A stretch of DNA of 40,965 nt, from the NCBI GenBank assembly GCA_037388705.1, contig JARRJY010000043.1, forward strand, positions 1 through 40,965. The letters are read 5' to 3'. The stretch is from JARRJY01 sp037388705 (GTDB lineage: Bacteria; Pseudomonadota; Gammaproteobacteria; UBA6429; Thiohalophilaceae). Under the pieces are notes generated by a model. The model did no database searches and was not told the DNA's origin. It saw only the letters and a program-made list of their open reading frames with translations. Position numbers and translations under genes: made by a program. Shown here one piece after another: positions 7,932 to 16,374 of this stretch; position 1 is the stretch's first letter, and each line of letters begins with the position of its first letter.

Positions 7932-9587
7932 ATGCGACAAATTTCTCAGCTCCTCAGACTGCTGTACATTAGCCAGGTGCTTATCCGTCATGGCCTGGAT
8001 GATCTGATCCTGGCCACTCACCTGTTTCGACCTGTTCGCTACATTAAATTCCTCATGCCATGGACCTGGGTTTCACGCCGTACCAGTCGCGCAGAGCGGA
8101 TTCGTCGTAGCCTGGAAGATCTTGGCCCGATTTTCGTCAAGTTCGGACAGATCCTCTCAACGCGCCGAGACCTGCTACCGGATGACATTGCCACTGAGCT
8201 GGCCAAACTCCAGGACCAGGTTCCACCTTTCTCTGCCAGCCAGGCGCGAGACCTGATTGAAAAAGCCTACGGTCAGTCTCTTGATGAGGTATTTGCCGAG
8301 TTTGAAAGCGAACCGTTTGCTTCTGCGTCCATTGCACAGGTACATGCAGCAAAATTACATGATGGTGCTGATGTGGTGGTGAAGGTTGTACGCCCCGGTA
8401 TCCTTCCCGTGATAAATCGAGATATCGGTTTGCTTTATATCATTGCCGATAAAATTGAACGTTACTGGTCAGCAGGCAAGCAATTGCGCCCACGTGAAGT
8501 CGTTGCCGAGTTTGAAAAAACCCTGGTTGATGAGCTTGACCTGATGCGTGAAGCTGCAAATGCTTCCCAGTTACGCCGTAATTTCGAAAACTCACCGCTG
8601 CTTTATATACCTGAAGTTTACTGGGACTACTCCAGAAGTAACGTTCTGGTAACAGAACGTATCCACGGCATACCTATTGGTAACATTGATGAGTTAAAAG
8701 CAGCCGGTATTGATATGGCTGCACTTTCTGAGCGTGGTGTGGAAATTTTCTTTACCCAGGTGTTTAAACACAGCTTCTTCCATGCTGACATGCACCCGGG
8801 AAACATTTTCGTCGCAGATAATGGCCAGTACCTCGCGGTTGATTTTGGCATCATGGGTACACTTAATCCCAGTGATCAACGTTACCTGGCTGAAAATTTC
8901 CTGGCTTTCTTTAACCGTGACTATCGGCGCGTTGCCCAACTGCACGTGGATTCCGGCTGGGTAGGAGAAGATACCCGTATAGATGAATTTGAAGCGGCAA
9001 TAAGAACAGTCTGTGAACCTATTTTTGACAAACCATTAAAAGAAATATCCTTTGGTCACCTGTTGTTACGACTGTTTCAGACCGCGCGACGTTTTAACAT
9101 GGAAGTACAGCCACAACTGATCCTGCTACAGAAAACGCTGTTAAATATAGAAGGCCTCGGCCGCCAGCTTTACCCGGACCTCGATCTCTGGAAAACAGCC
9201 AAACCATTTTTAGAACGCTGGATGGCTGAACAAATCGGACCACGCTCATTCTTCCGCCACCTGCGTGAACAGGGTCCACTATGGCTGGAACAAATGCCTA
9301 AACTTCCCGGACTATTCCATGATGTACTGGAACAGGCACGTGATGGCAAGCTGAAGATGGAACTCAAGCCACAACAAATGGAAGAAATCAAAAATGAAAT
9401 CCGCCAGGCTAATCGACGCAGTTTTGGCGCGATCATTGGTGGCAGCTTGTTAATATCAGCCTCCTTATTTTCCTCGCTGGATGGCTTCAGTAAACCTATG
9501 CTGGGTAACGCACCCGTTATCACCTGGGTGCTGGTAATACTTGGTGGCGCAATTATTCTGAGCTCCTGGCCAGGAAATAAAAAATAA
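7932..9587 (+). CDS. ubiB: UbiB, ubiquinone biosynthesis accessory kinase-like protein
   Basis: A 551-residue atypical protein kinase-like (ABC1/ADCK/UbiB) protein that supports ubiquinone biosynthesis at the inner membrane. Visible motifs are the KxGQ signature in FVKFGQILSTR, the Ala-rich loop ASIAQVHAA in place of a normal P-loop, the catalytic loop HADMHPGNIFV, DFG in VDFGIMGTL, and two C-terminal membrane segments around residues 500-545. A TTG at 7917 would add five residues, but ATG 7932 aligns with the usual N-terminus of the family. In many gammaproteobacteria it follows ubiE and ubiJ; here it stands alone after a divergent intergenic region of 230 bases. Confidence 0.95.
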   Translation: MRQISQLLRLLYISQVLIRHGLDDLILATHLFRPVRYIKFLMPWTWVSRRTSRAERIRRSLEDLGPIFVKFGQILSTRRDLLPDDIATELAKLQDQVPPFSASQARDLIEKAYGQSLDEVFAEFESEPFASASIAQVHAAKLHDGADVVVKVVRPGILPVINRDIGLLYIIADKIERYWSAGKQLRPREVVAEFEKTLVDELDLMREAANASQLRRNFENSPLLYIPEVYWDYSRSNVLVTERIHGIPIGNIDELKAAGIDMAALSERGVEIFFTQVFKHSFFHADMHPGNIFVADNGQYLAVDFGIMGTLNPSDQRYLAENFLAFFNRDYRRVAQLHVDSGWVGEDTRIDEFEAAIRTVCEPIFDKPLKEISFGHLLLRLFQTARRFNMEVQPQLILLQKTLLNIEGLGRQLYPDLDLWKTAKPFLERWMAEQIGPRSFFRHLREQGPLWLEQMPKLPGLFHDVLEQARDGKLKMELKPQQMEEIKNEIRQANRRSFGAIIGGSLLISASLFSSLDGFSKPMLGNAPVITWVLVILGGAIILSSWPGNKK

Positions 9588-9599
9588 GCAGAATCCACG

Positions 9600-9974
9600 G
9601 TGTCATACAAAAATATCTGGGAACAACATGGAATCTATCGCCTCTTTTCTGGCAAGCTAGCCGGGAAAGAACTGCTCGAATCGATACAGCAAGTTGAAGC
9701 AGATGCACGGTTTGATTCTGTTCGATACGTCATTAATAATTTTCTAGACGTAACGGAAATCGATATTTCACCCAAGGATATAAAAATAATTGCAGCAATA
9801 GATATTGCAGCAGCCTTGAGCAACCCTCATATATACATTGCCCAGGTAGCGACTGATCCACAGATTGAGAAACTGAACGAGTTATATTCAAGTGTTGCCG
9901 GAAAGAGTCCATACCCAACAAAAGTATTTAATAATCTTGAAGACGCACGGAAGTGGCTTGAAGAATTATTATAA
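9600..9974 (+). CDS. SpoIIAA-like (STAS-superfamily) hypothetical protein
   Basis: A 124-residue soluble protein from a GTG start 12 bases after the ubiB stop. The alternating beta-alpha pattern (GIYRLFSGKLAGKELLESIQ, then VRYVINNFLDVTEIDI) resembles the SpoIIAA-like family of the STAS superfamily, which includes small proteins that bind lipids or partners. It is probably transcribed with ubiB. Its 3' end overlaps the 3' end of the convergent membrane protein gene by 6 bases. The match is by pattern only and the function is unknown. Confidence 0.7.
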   Translation: MSYKNIWEQHGIYRLFSGKLAGKELLESIQQVEADARFDSVRYVINNFLDVTEIDISPKDIKIIAAIDIAAALSNPHIYIAQVATDPQIEKLNELYSSVAGKSPYPTKVFNNLEDARKWLEELL

Positions 9975-10685
9975 AGCCAGCATTACCAGGTACAACATTC
10001 CCATTAATATTGGTTGGTGAACCATATATATCAACAAACTGTTCCGGCCAGCTAATTTTAACGCATTAAATAGTTTCACTCGTGGATTTGAAGCGGCTAT
10101 TTTTACTAAAGCTGAATTTTTCAAAATAAATTTGCCCGCAAATGTTCCGATGAGCACAACCCCAAACCAGGGGAACACTGGTGCAAAATCTTCTGTTAAC
10201 GGTTTTTTTGTATAAAAGCCTATCCAGACCAGCCAGTCAGTATTAAACATCGGTGATCTAATTGTGAGAAAAGCCACTATGACACCAACACCGATAAACA
10301 GGTTTAACCAGTAAAATTTTCTGAATAATAGAGCCAGCACACTGGCCAGGGCTATGAAATGTAAAATGCCAAAAAATATCGTACGCCCGGGGAACATAAA
10401 GTAGGTTAACAGGCTTATGCCTAGTGCACAGCCAATAAGGATAGCAAGGCGTTTATTAAACGCTATCCAGTTAACTCCCTTACTGGTCGCCAGCGAAAAA
10501 CTGACCCCGACGATAAATACAAAAGAGCCAACAATAACGTTACGAAAATTTAACCAGAAAGGATCGCGATAAAAATCAAAGTGCGCCAGCCTGAAATAGG
10601 TGAGGTCATAACAAAAATGATAAATAACCATTAACAGGATGGCTATCCCACGTAGTGCATCAATCCATGCCAGGCGCTTTACCAT
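9969..10685 (-). CDS. DUF1624/heparan-alpha-glucosaminide acetyltransferase-like membrane protein
   Basis: A 238-residue polytopic membrane protein. The N-terminal LAWIDALRGIAILLMVIYHFCYDL, with its DALRG and the His of the first helix, is the hallmark of the HGSNAT_cat/DUF1624 group of membrane acyltransferases. Seven or so hydrophobic segments follow, ending in LLIYMVHQPILMGMLYL. Such proteins transfer acetyl groups across membranes onto sugars, but the bacterial members are mostly uncharacterised. It lies between ubiB (convergent) and the MarR regulator (same strand, 22 bases upstream). Confidence 0.82.
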   Translation of the reverse strand: MVKRLAWIDALRGIAILLMVIYHFCYDLTYFRLAHFDFYRDPFWLNFRNVIVGSFVFIVGVSFSLATSKGVNWIAFNKRLAILIGCALGISLLTYFMFPGRTIFFGILHFIALASVLALLFRKFYWLNLFIGVGVIVAFLTIRSPMFNTDWLVWIGFYTKKPLTEDFAPVFPWFGVVLIGTFAGKFILKNSALVKIAASNPRVKLFNALKLAGRNSLLIYMVHQPILMGMLYLVMLAL

Positions 10686-10707
10686 ACATCAGCCATTAAT
10701 TTAGTTG

Positions 10708-11187
10708 TTAATGGGCATCGACTTTTTCACTGCTGGTAACAATAACGGGGGAAGCATCTATCTCGTCCGCACCCATCATAGTTGAGAGTTGCTGCAAGGA
10801 ATCAAGTATCTGCTGCTGTTCACCTGCCGATAAATTGGTGAAATTACTGATGAGCTTATCCTGTAGTAAAGGCGGCGCACTATCAATCAGGCCCTGGCCT
10901 TTTATTGTCAGCGACACGTAGACTTTGCGTTTATCCGTCGTGGAACGAATACGTTGCACGTATTCTTTAGCTTCCAGCCTGTCCAGAATAGAAGTTACGG
11001 TTGCCTGGCTCAGGTTTACTTCCCTGGCGATATGGCCGGTGGTAATTTCTTTTGACTTATTAATAGCATGAAGCACCAGCAGTTGCGGTCCCGTGACGCC
11101 GGATACCTTCTGAATTTGCTTGGAGTGCAAATCAATGGCGCGAATAATTTTTCGCAGCTCAATCAATACTCGTTCATGGGTTTCCAC
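10708..11187 (-). CDS. ectR: MarR-family regulator, probable EctR (repressor of ectoine genes)
   Basis: A 159-residue winged-helix protein. The DNA-binding domain spans about residues 30-110, with the recognition helix in HIAREVNLSQATVTSILDRLE and the wing in RSTTDKRKVYVSLT. It starts at GTG 11187 and is divergent from ectA. In halotolerant methylotrophs and other bacteria a MarR regulator called EctR (CudC group) sits in this position and represses ect genes. The intergenic region holds palindromic AT-rich sequence that could be its operator. The regulator call is firm; the EctR role rests on position and family likeness. Confidence 0.82.
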   Translation of the reverse strand: METHERVLIELRKIIRAIDLHSKQIQKVSGVTGPQLLVLHAINKSKEITTGHIAREVNLSQATVTSILDRLEAKEYVQRIRSTTDKRKVYVSLTIKGQGLIDSAPPLLQDKLISNFTNLSAGEQQQILDSLQQLSTMMGADEIDASPVIVTSSEKVDAH

Positions 11188-11251
11188 TTACCAAACGCCC
11201 TTCACTATTCCAAATACCTATTAAATGGCAATTTTACGCTGATTTAGAGAA

Positions 11252-11267
11252 TTTTAGTACTATATAA
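11252..11267. promoter_or_regulatory. Candidate EctR operator
   Basis: TTTTAGTACTATATAA is an imperfect palindrome centred on AGTACT. From memory, it resembles the pseudopalindromic EctR1 box reported in haloalkaliphilic methanotrophs, with half-sites like TATTTAGT and ACTATATA. It lies between the divergent marR and ectA genes. A second inverted pair, TTGTAT (11270-11275) and ATACAA (11289-11294), follows and overlaps the space just before the ectA -35 box. Confidence 0.45.
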
Positions 11268-11294
11268 GGTTGTATGCAAAATATTTCTATACAA

Positions 11295-11323
11295 TTGATT
11301 TGGATGCTAATGTTTCGTATACT
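11295..11323 (+). promoter_or_regulatory. Sigma-70 type promoter of ectABC
   Basis: TTGATT at 11295-11300 and TATACT at 11318-11323 are separated by exactly 17 bases, close to the housekeeping consensus. A transcript starting near 11330 would have a leader of about 25 bases before ATG 11356. The palindromic elements just upstream fit control by the divergent MarR protein. Confidence 0.65.
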
Positions 11324-11355
11324 ATGCATTAATTTAAAAAATGACTAAGGAAATC

Positions 11356-11892
11356 ATGTATCACCACATAACAGATAGAGAAGTCTTGTTTAGAAAGCCC
11401 ATGGCCAGAGATGGCGAGGCCATTCATCGCCTGATCACTCAATCACCGCCGTTAGATGTCAATTCGGTCTACAGCTATTACCTGCTAAGTCATCACCATG
11501 CTGATACCTGCATGGTAGCTGAGTTTCAGGGTGAAATTGTCGGATTCATTTCAGCTTATTTTACGCCCAGCGAGCCAGGCACATTATTCATCTGGCAGGT
11601 GGCTGTTGATGAAAAAATGCGTGGCCAGAAACTGGCCAGCATGATGCTGAGCTGCCTGTTATCACGACCTGAGTGCCGCCATGCCAGCACACTAACGGCC
11701 ACAGTTAACCCGAGCAACAAGGCCTCACGCGGATTATTTGAGAAATATTGCCAGTCCATAGGCAGCGAGATTACCGAATCCGAGTTCATTTCTGAATCTG
11801 ATTTTGGTGAGCAATCCCATGAGGCTGAAATTCTTTTATCGATTGACCTCAACCCAGTACATGAACAGGAAAAGAAGTATGCGAATTTTTGA
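11356..11892 (+). CDS. ectA: L-2,4-diaminobutyric acid acetyltransferase
   Basis: EctA acetylates diaminobutyrate at the N-gamma position, the second step of ectoine synthesis. The 178-residue GNAT protein begins with LFRKPMARDGEAIHRLI and carries the EctA-typical VNSVYSYYLLSHHHADTCMVAE, the acetyl-CoA region VAVDEKMRGQKLASMML, and TLTATVNPSNKASRGLFEKY. ATG 11356 is chosen over ATG 11341 because AAGGA lies 4 to 5 bases before it and the promoter would leave almost no leader for the earlier one. Its end overlaps ectB by 14 bases, so the two are translationally coupled. Confidence 0.96.
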   Translation: MYHHITDREVLFRKPMARDGEAIHRLITQSPPLDVNSVYSYYLLSHHHADTCMVAEFQGEIVGFISAYFTPSEPGTLFIWQVAVDEKMRGQKLASMMLSCLLSRPECRHASTLTATVNPSNKASRGLFEKYCQSIGSEITESEFISESDFGEQSHEAEILLSIDLNPVHEQEKKYANF

Positions 11893-13156
11893 ACAAATTG
11901 AATCGGAAGTACGTGGCTATGTACGTTCATTCCCGGCAATTTTTAACAAGGCCAAAGGCTCTACCCTGTATGACGAGCATGATAATGCCTATATCGACTT
12001 TTTTGCCGGTGCCGGTACATTAAATTATGGCCACAACAATCAAATTGTTAGCGAGGCATTGATTGAGTATCTACAGTCTGACGGCATTGTACATGGACTT
12101 GATATGGCGACGATCGCCAAGCGTGATTTTTTAAACGCTTTCAATGACTGTATCCTGCAACCCAGGAACCTGGATTATAAAATACAGTTCACCGGCCCAA
12201 CCGGAACCAATGCGGTTGAAACCGCGCTGAAACTGGCACGTATGGTTAAGAAGCGTTCCAACGTGATTGCCTTTACCAATGGCTATCATGGTTTGACCAT
12301 GGGCTCTCTGGCGATAACCGGTAATGATTATTACCGTGATGAACATTATGGTGCCAGGATGAATGCCGACTCGATGCCGTTTGATGGTTACTTTGGTAAA
12401 GACGTTAATACTATTGATTACCTGCGCAAGATGATCGCGGATAAATCCAGTGGTGTTGATTTACCGGCAGCCATCATTGTTGAAACTGTGCAGGGTGAAG
12501 GTGGTATCAACGTAGCCAGCAATGAATGGTTACGCGCACTGGAAAAACTGTGCCGTGATTTTGACATCCTGCTGATTATTGATGACATCCAGGTCGGTAA
12601 TGGCCGTACCGGTGACTTCTTCAGTTTTGAAGAGGCTGGTATCAAACCGGACATGATCACCCTGTCAAAATCAATCGGGGGTGGATTACCGATGGCTATC
12701 GTATTGATGCGCCCCGAGCTAGACCAGTGGAAACCAGGTGAACACACCGGAACCTTCCGGGGTAATAATCTCGCCTTTGTTGCGGCTACCCGTATACTGG
12801 AACATTACTGGAGCACCGATGATTTCAGCGAGACCATCAAGCATAAAAGTAATCTGATGCGCGAGTCACTTGAAAAAATAGTAGAGAAATATTCGGAGCT
12901 TGATATTGAGCTACGTGGTCGCGGCATGGTCTGGGGGCTGGACTTCAAGCGAACCGGTTTTGCTGAGCAGATTTCAAAACAGGCTTTTAAAAATAACCTG
13001 ATTATCGAGCTGGCAGGCCCGGAAGACAACGTGGTTAAATTTCTTCCCTCGTTGACCATCGACGAAAAACAGCTGTTACAAGGCATTGATATTATCGATG
13101 AAACGATACAATCATTGATAAAACATTATGAAAACTTGTACCAAGGTGCAGCCTGA
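11879..13156 (+). CDS. ectB: Diaminobutyrate-2-oxoglutarate transaminase
   Basis: EctB converts aspartate semialdehyde to 2,4-diaminobutyrate with PLP, the first dedicated step of ectoine synthesis. The 425-residue protein is a class III aminotransferase. It starts MRIFEQIESEVRGYVRSFP, has the substrate-site pattern FFAGAGTLNYGHNN, FTNGYHGLTMGSLA and IIDDIQVGNGRTG, and the PLP lysine in LSKSIGGGLPMAI. The length matches the family (about 420). ATG 11879 gives the family N-terminus; longer in-frame extension upstream runs through ectA and is not real. The stop overlaps the ectC start in TGATG. Confidence 0.97.
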   Translation: MRIFEQIESEVRGYVRSFPAIFNKAKGSTLYDEHDNAYIDFFAGAGTLNYGHNNQIVSEALIEYLQSDGIVHGLDMATIAKRDFLNAFNDCILQPRNLDYKIQFTGPTGTNAVETALKLARMVKKRSNVIAFTNGYHGLTMGSLAITGNDYYRDEHYGARMNADSMPFDGYFGKDVNTIDYLRKMIADKSSGVDLPAAIIVETVQGEGGINVASNEWLRALEKLCRDFDILLIIDDIQVGNGRTGDFFSFEEAGIKPDMITLSKSIGGGLPMAIVLMRPELDQWKPGEHTGTFRGNNLAFVAATRILEHYWSTDDFSETIKHKSNLMRESLEKIVEKYSELDIELRGRGMVWGLDFKRTGFAEQISKQAFKNNLIIELAGPEDNVVKFLPSLTIDEKQLLQGIDIIDETIQSLIKHYENLYQGAA

Positions 13157-13560
13157 TGAAAGTTGTAACACGAGATAATATTATCGGTAGTGACAAGGAA
13201 GTCCATGCCGAGAACGGCAACTGGACCAGCCGTCGCTTCCTGCTGAAGGGTGATGGCATGGGTTTTTCCATGCATGAAACCATTATTTATGCAGGCACCG
13301 AAACCCATATCCATTACAAGAACCACCTCGAAGCGGTTTATTGTGTTGCTGGCAAAGGCGAGATTGAAGACATCAAAACAGGCAAGGTGTATCCCATTAA
13401 CGATGGCACCTTATATGCACTTGATAAGCATGACGAACATTACCTGAGAGCCAGTTCTGACATGACCATGATCTGTGTCTTCAATCCACCATTGGTTGGT
13501 AATGAAGTACATGATGATAGCGGTGCCTACCCGTTATTCGATCAGGCAAGTAATCAATAA
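13156..13560 (+). CDS. ectC: L-ectoine synthase
   Basis: EctC closes the ring of N-gamma-acetyl-diaminobutyrate to make ectoine, an osmoprotectant. This 134-residue cupin protein starts MKVVTRDNIIGSDKEVHAEN and has the expected WTSRRFLLKGDGMGFSMHET, ETHIHYKNHLEAVYCVAGKGEIED and LDKHDEHYLRA, where the Tyr, Glu and His residues bind iron and substrate. No ectD hydroxylase and no dedicated aspartokinase (ask_ect) follow, so the product should be ectoine, not hydroxyectoine, unless ectD is elsewhere. Confidence 0.97.
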   Translation: MKVVTRDNIIGSDKEVHAENGNWTSRRFLLKGDGMGFSMHETIIYAGTETHIHYKNHLEAVYCVAGKGEIEDIKTGKVYPINDGTLYALDKHDEHYLRASSDMTMICVFNPPLVGNEVHDDSGAYPLFDQASNQ

Positions 13561-13584
13561 CAACAGAAAACCACCATAACATTA

Positions 13585-14811
13585 ATGCTGAAAATAGTAG
13601 TCTCAATATTTTCACTATTGTTTGGTTCTGCCATGTTAATCCTGGGGACAGGATTACAAGGTACATTAATTGGTTTACGTGCAGACATTGAGTCATTTTC
13701 TCTGACCACAACCGGCATCATAATGTCTTCCTATTTTGTCGGGTTTGCCATTGGTACTTACAGTTGTCCCGGTTTAATTGCACGGGTGGGTCACATACGT
13801 GCTTATGCCGCCATGGCTACCATCGCTTCCGTTTCCGCCATACTTTTTGCCATGACTACTCATCCTGCTGCCTGGATCGTATTAAGAATAATAACAGGCT
13901 ATACACTAGTTGGACTCTATATGATCATTGAGAGCTGGTTAAATATGATCTCACCCAATGAGTCTCGAGGTAAGTTTTTTAATACCTATATGCTGATTAC
14001 CTTGCTTGCGACTGCCGGTGGGCAATACCTGTTGCTGCTTTATAGTCCAAACGGTTTTGAGTTGTTTGCTATTACCTCGATACTGATCTCTCTGGCACTC
14101 GTACCTATTGCCTTAACACGAATACGACAACCAGAACTCATCGATACACCAAAACTTAACCTCGCTTTCCTCTATCGAAAATCACCACAGGGTATTTTTG
14201 GTATGTTGATGTCAGGTGTCATAGTCGGCGCTTTCTACGGCATGATGCCGGTTTATGCATCAAAGATTGGGTTAACTCATCATGAAATCGCATCATTGAT
14301 TGCAATATGTATTCTTGGTGGTGCTTCATTACAATGGCCAATAGGCTTGATATCTGATTATTATGACCGACGTATAATTCTTGCCATTATAAGTTTCTTT
14401 GCTTCTCTAATCGCAATAATTATTTATGTTACTGGTCGTGAATTTATACAACTATATTACATCTTGAATTTTATATTTGGCGGTTTCATATTCAGCCTGT
14501 ATGGCCTGAGTATTGCACACGTCAATGATCGTATTAAAAAAGAACAAACTCTTGAGGCCACAAGAGGATTAATGCAAATATATGGCATCGGTGCCATAAC
14601 TGGACCATTTCTTGCGTCACTAAACATGGATTACTTTGGCGCACATGGCATACAGTCATTTTTTTCAGCGACCCTGTTAATACTGACTTTATTTACATTA
14701 CTGCGTATCTCGGTAAGTGAAGCGCCAGCGGAAGAAGAACATAGTGATTTTGTGGCGATGAATAGAACTTCACCTGTTGCATTGGAAATGAGTCCGCAAA
14801 CTTATGATTAA
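13585..14811 (+). CDS. MFS transporter (YcaD-like)
   Basis: A 408-residue major facilitator with 12 predicted membrane segments. The N-terminal half holds LGTGLQGTLIGLRADIESFS and the loop after helix 2 (CPGLIARVGHIRAYA); the second half holds GLISDYYDRRIIL. It resembles the YcaD group of MFS proteins of unknown substrate. It starts 25 bases after ectC with no visible promoter, so it may be in the ect operon; a role in moving ectoine or another osmolyte is a guess from position. It has no recognisable ribosome site just before the ATG. Its stop overlaps the convergent DUF389 gene. Confidence 0.85.
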   Translation: MLKIVVSIFSLLFGSAMLILGTGLQGTLIGLRADIESFSLTTTGIIMSSYFVGFAIGTYSCPGLIARVGHIRAYAAMATIASVSAILFAMTTHPAAWIVLRIITGYTLVGLYMIIESWLNMISPNESRGKFFNTYMLITLLATAGGQYLLLLYSPNGFELFAITSILISLALVPIALTRIRQPELIDTPKLNLAFLYRKSPQGIFGMLMSGVIVGAFYGMMPVYASKIGLTHHEIASLIAICILGGASLQWPIGLISDYYDRRIILAIISFFASLIAIIIYVTGREFIQLYYILNFIFGGFIFSLYGLSIAHVNDRIKKEQTLEATRGLMQIYGIGAITGPFLASLNMDYFGAHGIQSFFSATLLILTLFTLLRISVSEAPAEEEHSDFVAMNRTSPVALEMSPQTYD

Positions 14812-15802
14812 ACTGGTAACAGGTCGCGCCGGACTATAATTATCGTTATGAGTATGATTAACAACAGTATCCAGATAAAAGCCGATACGAACACTGACTG
14901 CCTGCCTTTTTCTTTTTCTATCCAGGTCCTTGGTTTAATTCCCTTCGCCAGGAAAGAAAGCTTTGCGGATAAATTCACACATACCACATTAACGGCCAGT
15001 AAAAGAGCTGCACCAATAGCTTCCTGGTAATGACCTCACCAAACATCAACCCTAAAGTTGCAGTAGGTGGGAGTAGCGCGACCGCAACCATTACGCCTAC
15101 CAGTGAATTGATCCAGCTGGAGGTTAATGACAGCACTGCAGCGGCACCTGATGCCAATGCTAATACGATACCATCGATATCAACGCCGGTACGCATCATT
15201 AACTCACGGCTTTCAAAATTTAATGGCCACGCATAACCTAAAGCAACTGAAAGAAGCAACGCTATACCCAAACCGGTAATATTTGTTTTAAATGCTTTCC
15301 CTATGAGCTTGGTATCGCCCAGCGATGTGGCGAAGGCTAAAGCAATATTAGGCCCAAGTAATGGCGCAATAACCATCGCACCGATCACCACTGCCACGTT
15401 ATCTTCTAACAAACCAATCGCTGCTACGATAGTAGACAGGATCACCATGTATATGAAGTTACTGTCTAATGTTGAACCAGCGATAATATTACTGTAAAGC
15501 TCTTCGCGACTGCGGGTTTTGGCACGTTTTTCTTTGGCTTCTGCATCAACCTCGGGGTAAGGCAATGTTGCCTCAACCGGCAGTATCATCATGCGTGCGT
15601 TTTCTGCTTTCTCCAGTACCAGCTGTACCGCATCTATCACTTTTTGTTGTTTTTCAGGTATAACCAGCATCCTGGTTATGCAACGTGTGTCATCTTCCTC
15701 TGCTGTAGGCAAAGTCCAGTGCTCAAGTATTTCATATTGTTCCGCGATACTATTTAAAGTATCGCTATGCCCGCAATCGGCAATGACTTCAATAATTCGC
15801 AT
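14808..15802 (-). pseudogene. DUF389/TIGR00341 membrane protein, frameshifted near the 3' end
   Basis: The first 253 or so residues are a good DUF389 protein: a soluble N-terminal domain (MRIIEVIADCGHSDTL), then membrane segments with AGSTLDSNFIYMVILSTIVAAIGLLEDNVAVVIGAMVIAP and WINSLVGVMVAVALLPP. After LMFGEV the frame changes. The frame as it stands adds an unrelated tail and stops at 14975. In the next frame the expected end appears (HYQEAIGAALLLAVNVVCVN, then GIKPRTWIEKEKG and a last membrane helix), stopping at 14808. One base seems to be missing near 15030-15037. It could be a real mutation or a sequencing error. The function of the family is unknown. Confidence 0.85.
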
Positions 15803-15819
15803 AATTTATAATTCTTGTT

Positions 15820-16374
15820 TTAAGCAGGTCGTTGTAATGATGCTTCAACCCCGTCTCGTTTGGCTTTACCCGCGAGTTTTTCAATTAATGTTAACGCAAA
15901 ATCCATCGCGGTTCCGGGACCACGCGAAGTAATCACGTTGCCATCCACTACAACCGCGTCTTCAAGGTAATTCATATTCCTGGCTTTAAAATTATCCAGC
16001 GCCCCGGGAAAACTGGTTACCTGCTTGTTATCAAGAAGCCCGGCCGTTGCCAGTACCCTGGGGGCCGCGCATATTGCCGCGGTAATTTTATTTGCCTGGG
16101 AAAGTTTTTTGACCAGTTGTTGAATACGGGGATCATTATTCAGATGATCAGCACCGGGTAAACCGCCGGGTAACACGATCATGTCGAACTCCTGATCCAT
16201 GACTTCATCCAGTAAGTGATCCGGCATCAATACCATGCCGCGACTAGCTTTAACTGGCTTATCATCCAATCCTGCTGTGACAACCTCAATACCTGCGCGG
16301 GTGAGCAGGTCGGTAATGGTAACCGCTTCTAGTTCTTCACAGCCCTGGGCGAGCGGGACGAGGACTTTTGCCAT
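15820..16374 (-). CDS. yajL: DJ-1/PfpI family protein (YajL-like)
   Basis: A 184-residue DJ-1 superfamily protein. Members act as glyoxalase/deglycase or oxidative-stress chaperones, and the exact activity is debated. The start MAKVLVPLAQGCEELEAVTITDLL holds the conserved Glu. The nucleophile elbow is AAICAAPRVLA, with Cys at about residue 104. IVLPGGLPGADHL and the ending ITSRGPGTAMDFALTLIEKL fit YajL/DJ-1 closely. AAGGAG is six bases before the ATG. The gene overlaps the 3' end of yibQ by 46 bases, so the two are likely co-transcribed. Confidence 0.93.
   Translation of the reverse strand: MAKVLVPLAQGCEELEAVTITDLLTRAGIEVVTAGLDDKPVKASRGMVLMPDHLLDEVMDQEFDMIVLPGGLPGADHLNNDPRIQQLVKKLSQANKITAAICAAPRVLATAGLLDNKQVTSFPGALDNFKARNMNYLEDAVVVDGNVITSRGPGTAMDFALTLIEKLAGKAKRDGVEASLQRPA

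Noticed and set aside
9170..9610. 146-codon open frame antisense to ubiB
   Set aside because: Low-complexity Ser/Arg-rich translation without a ribosome site; ubiB is certain on the other strand.
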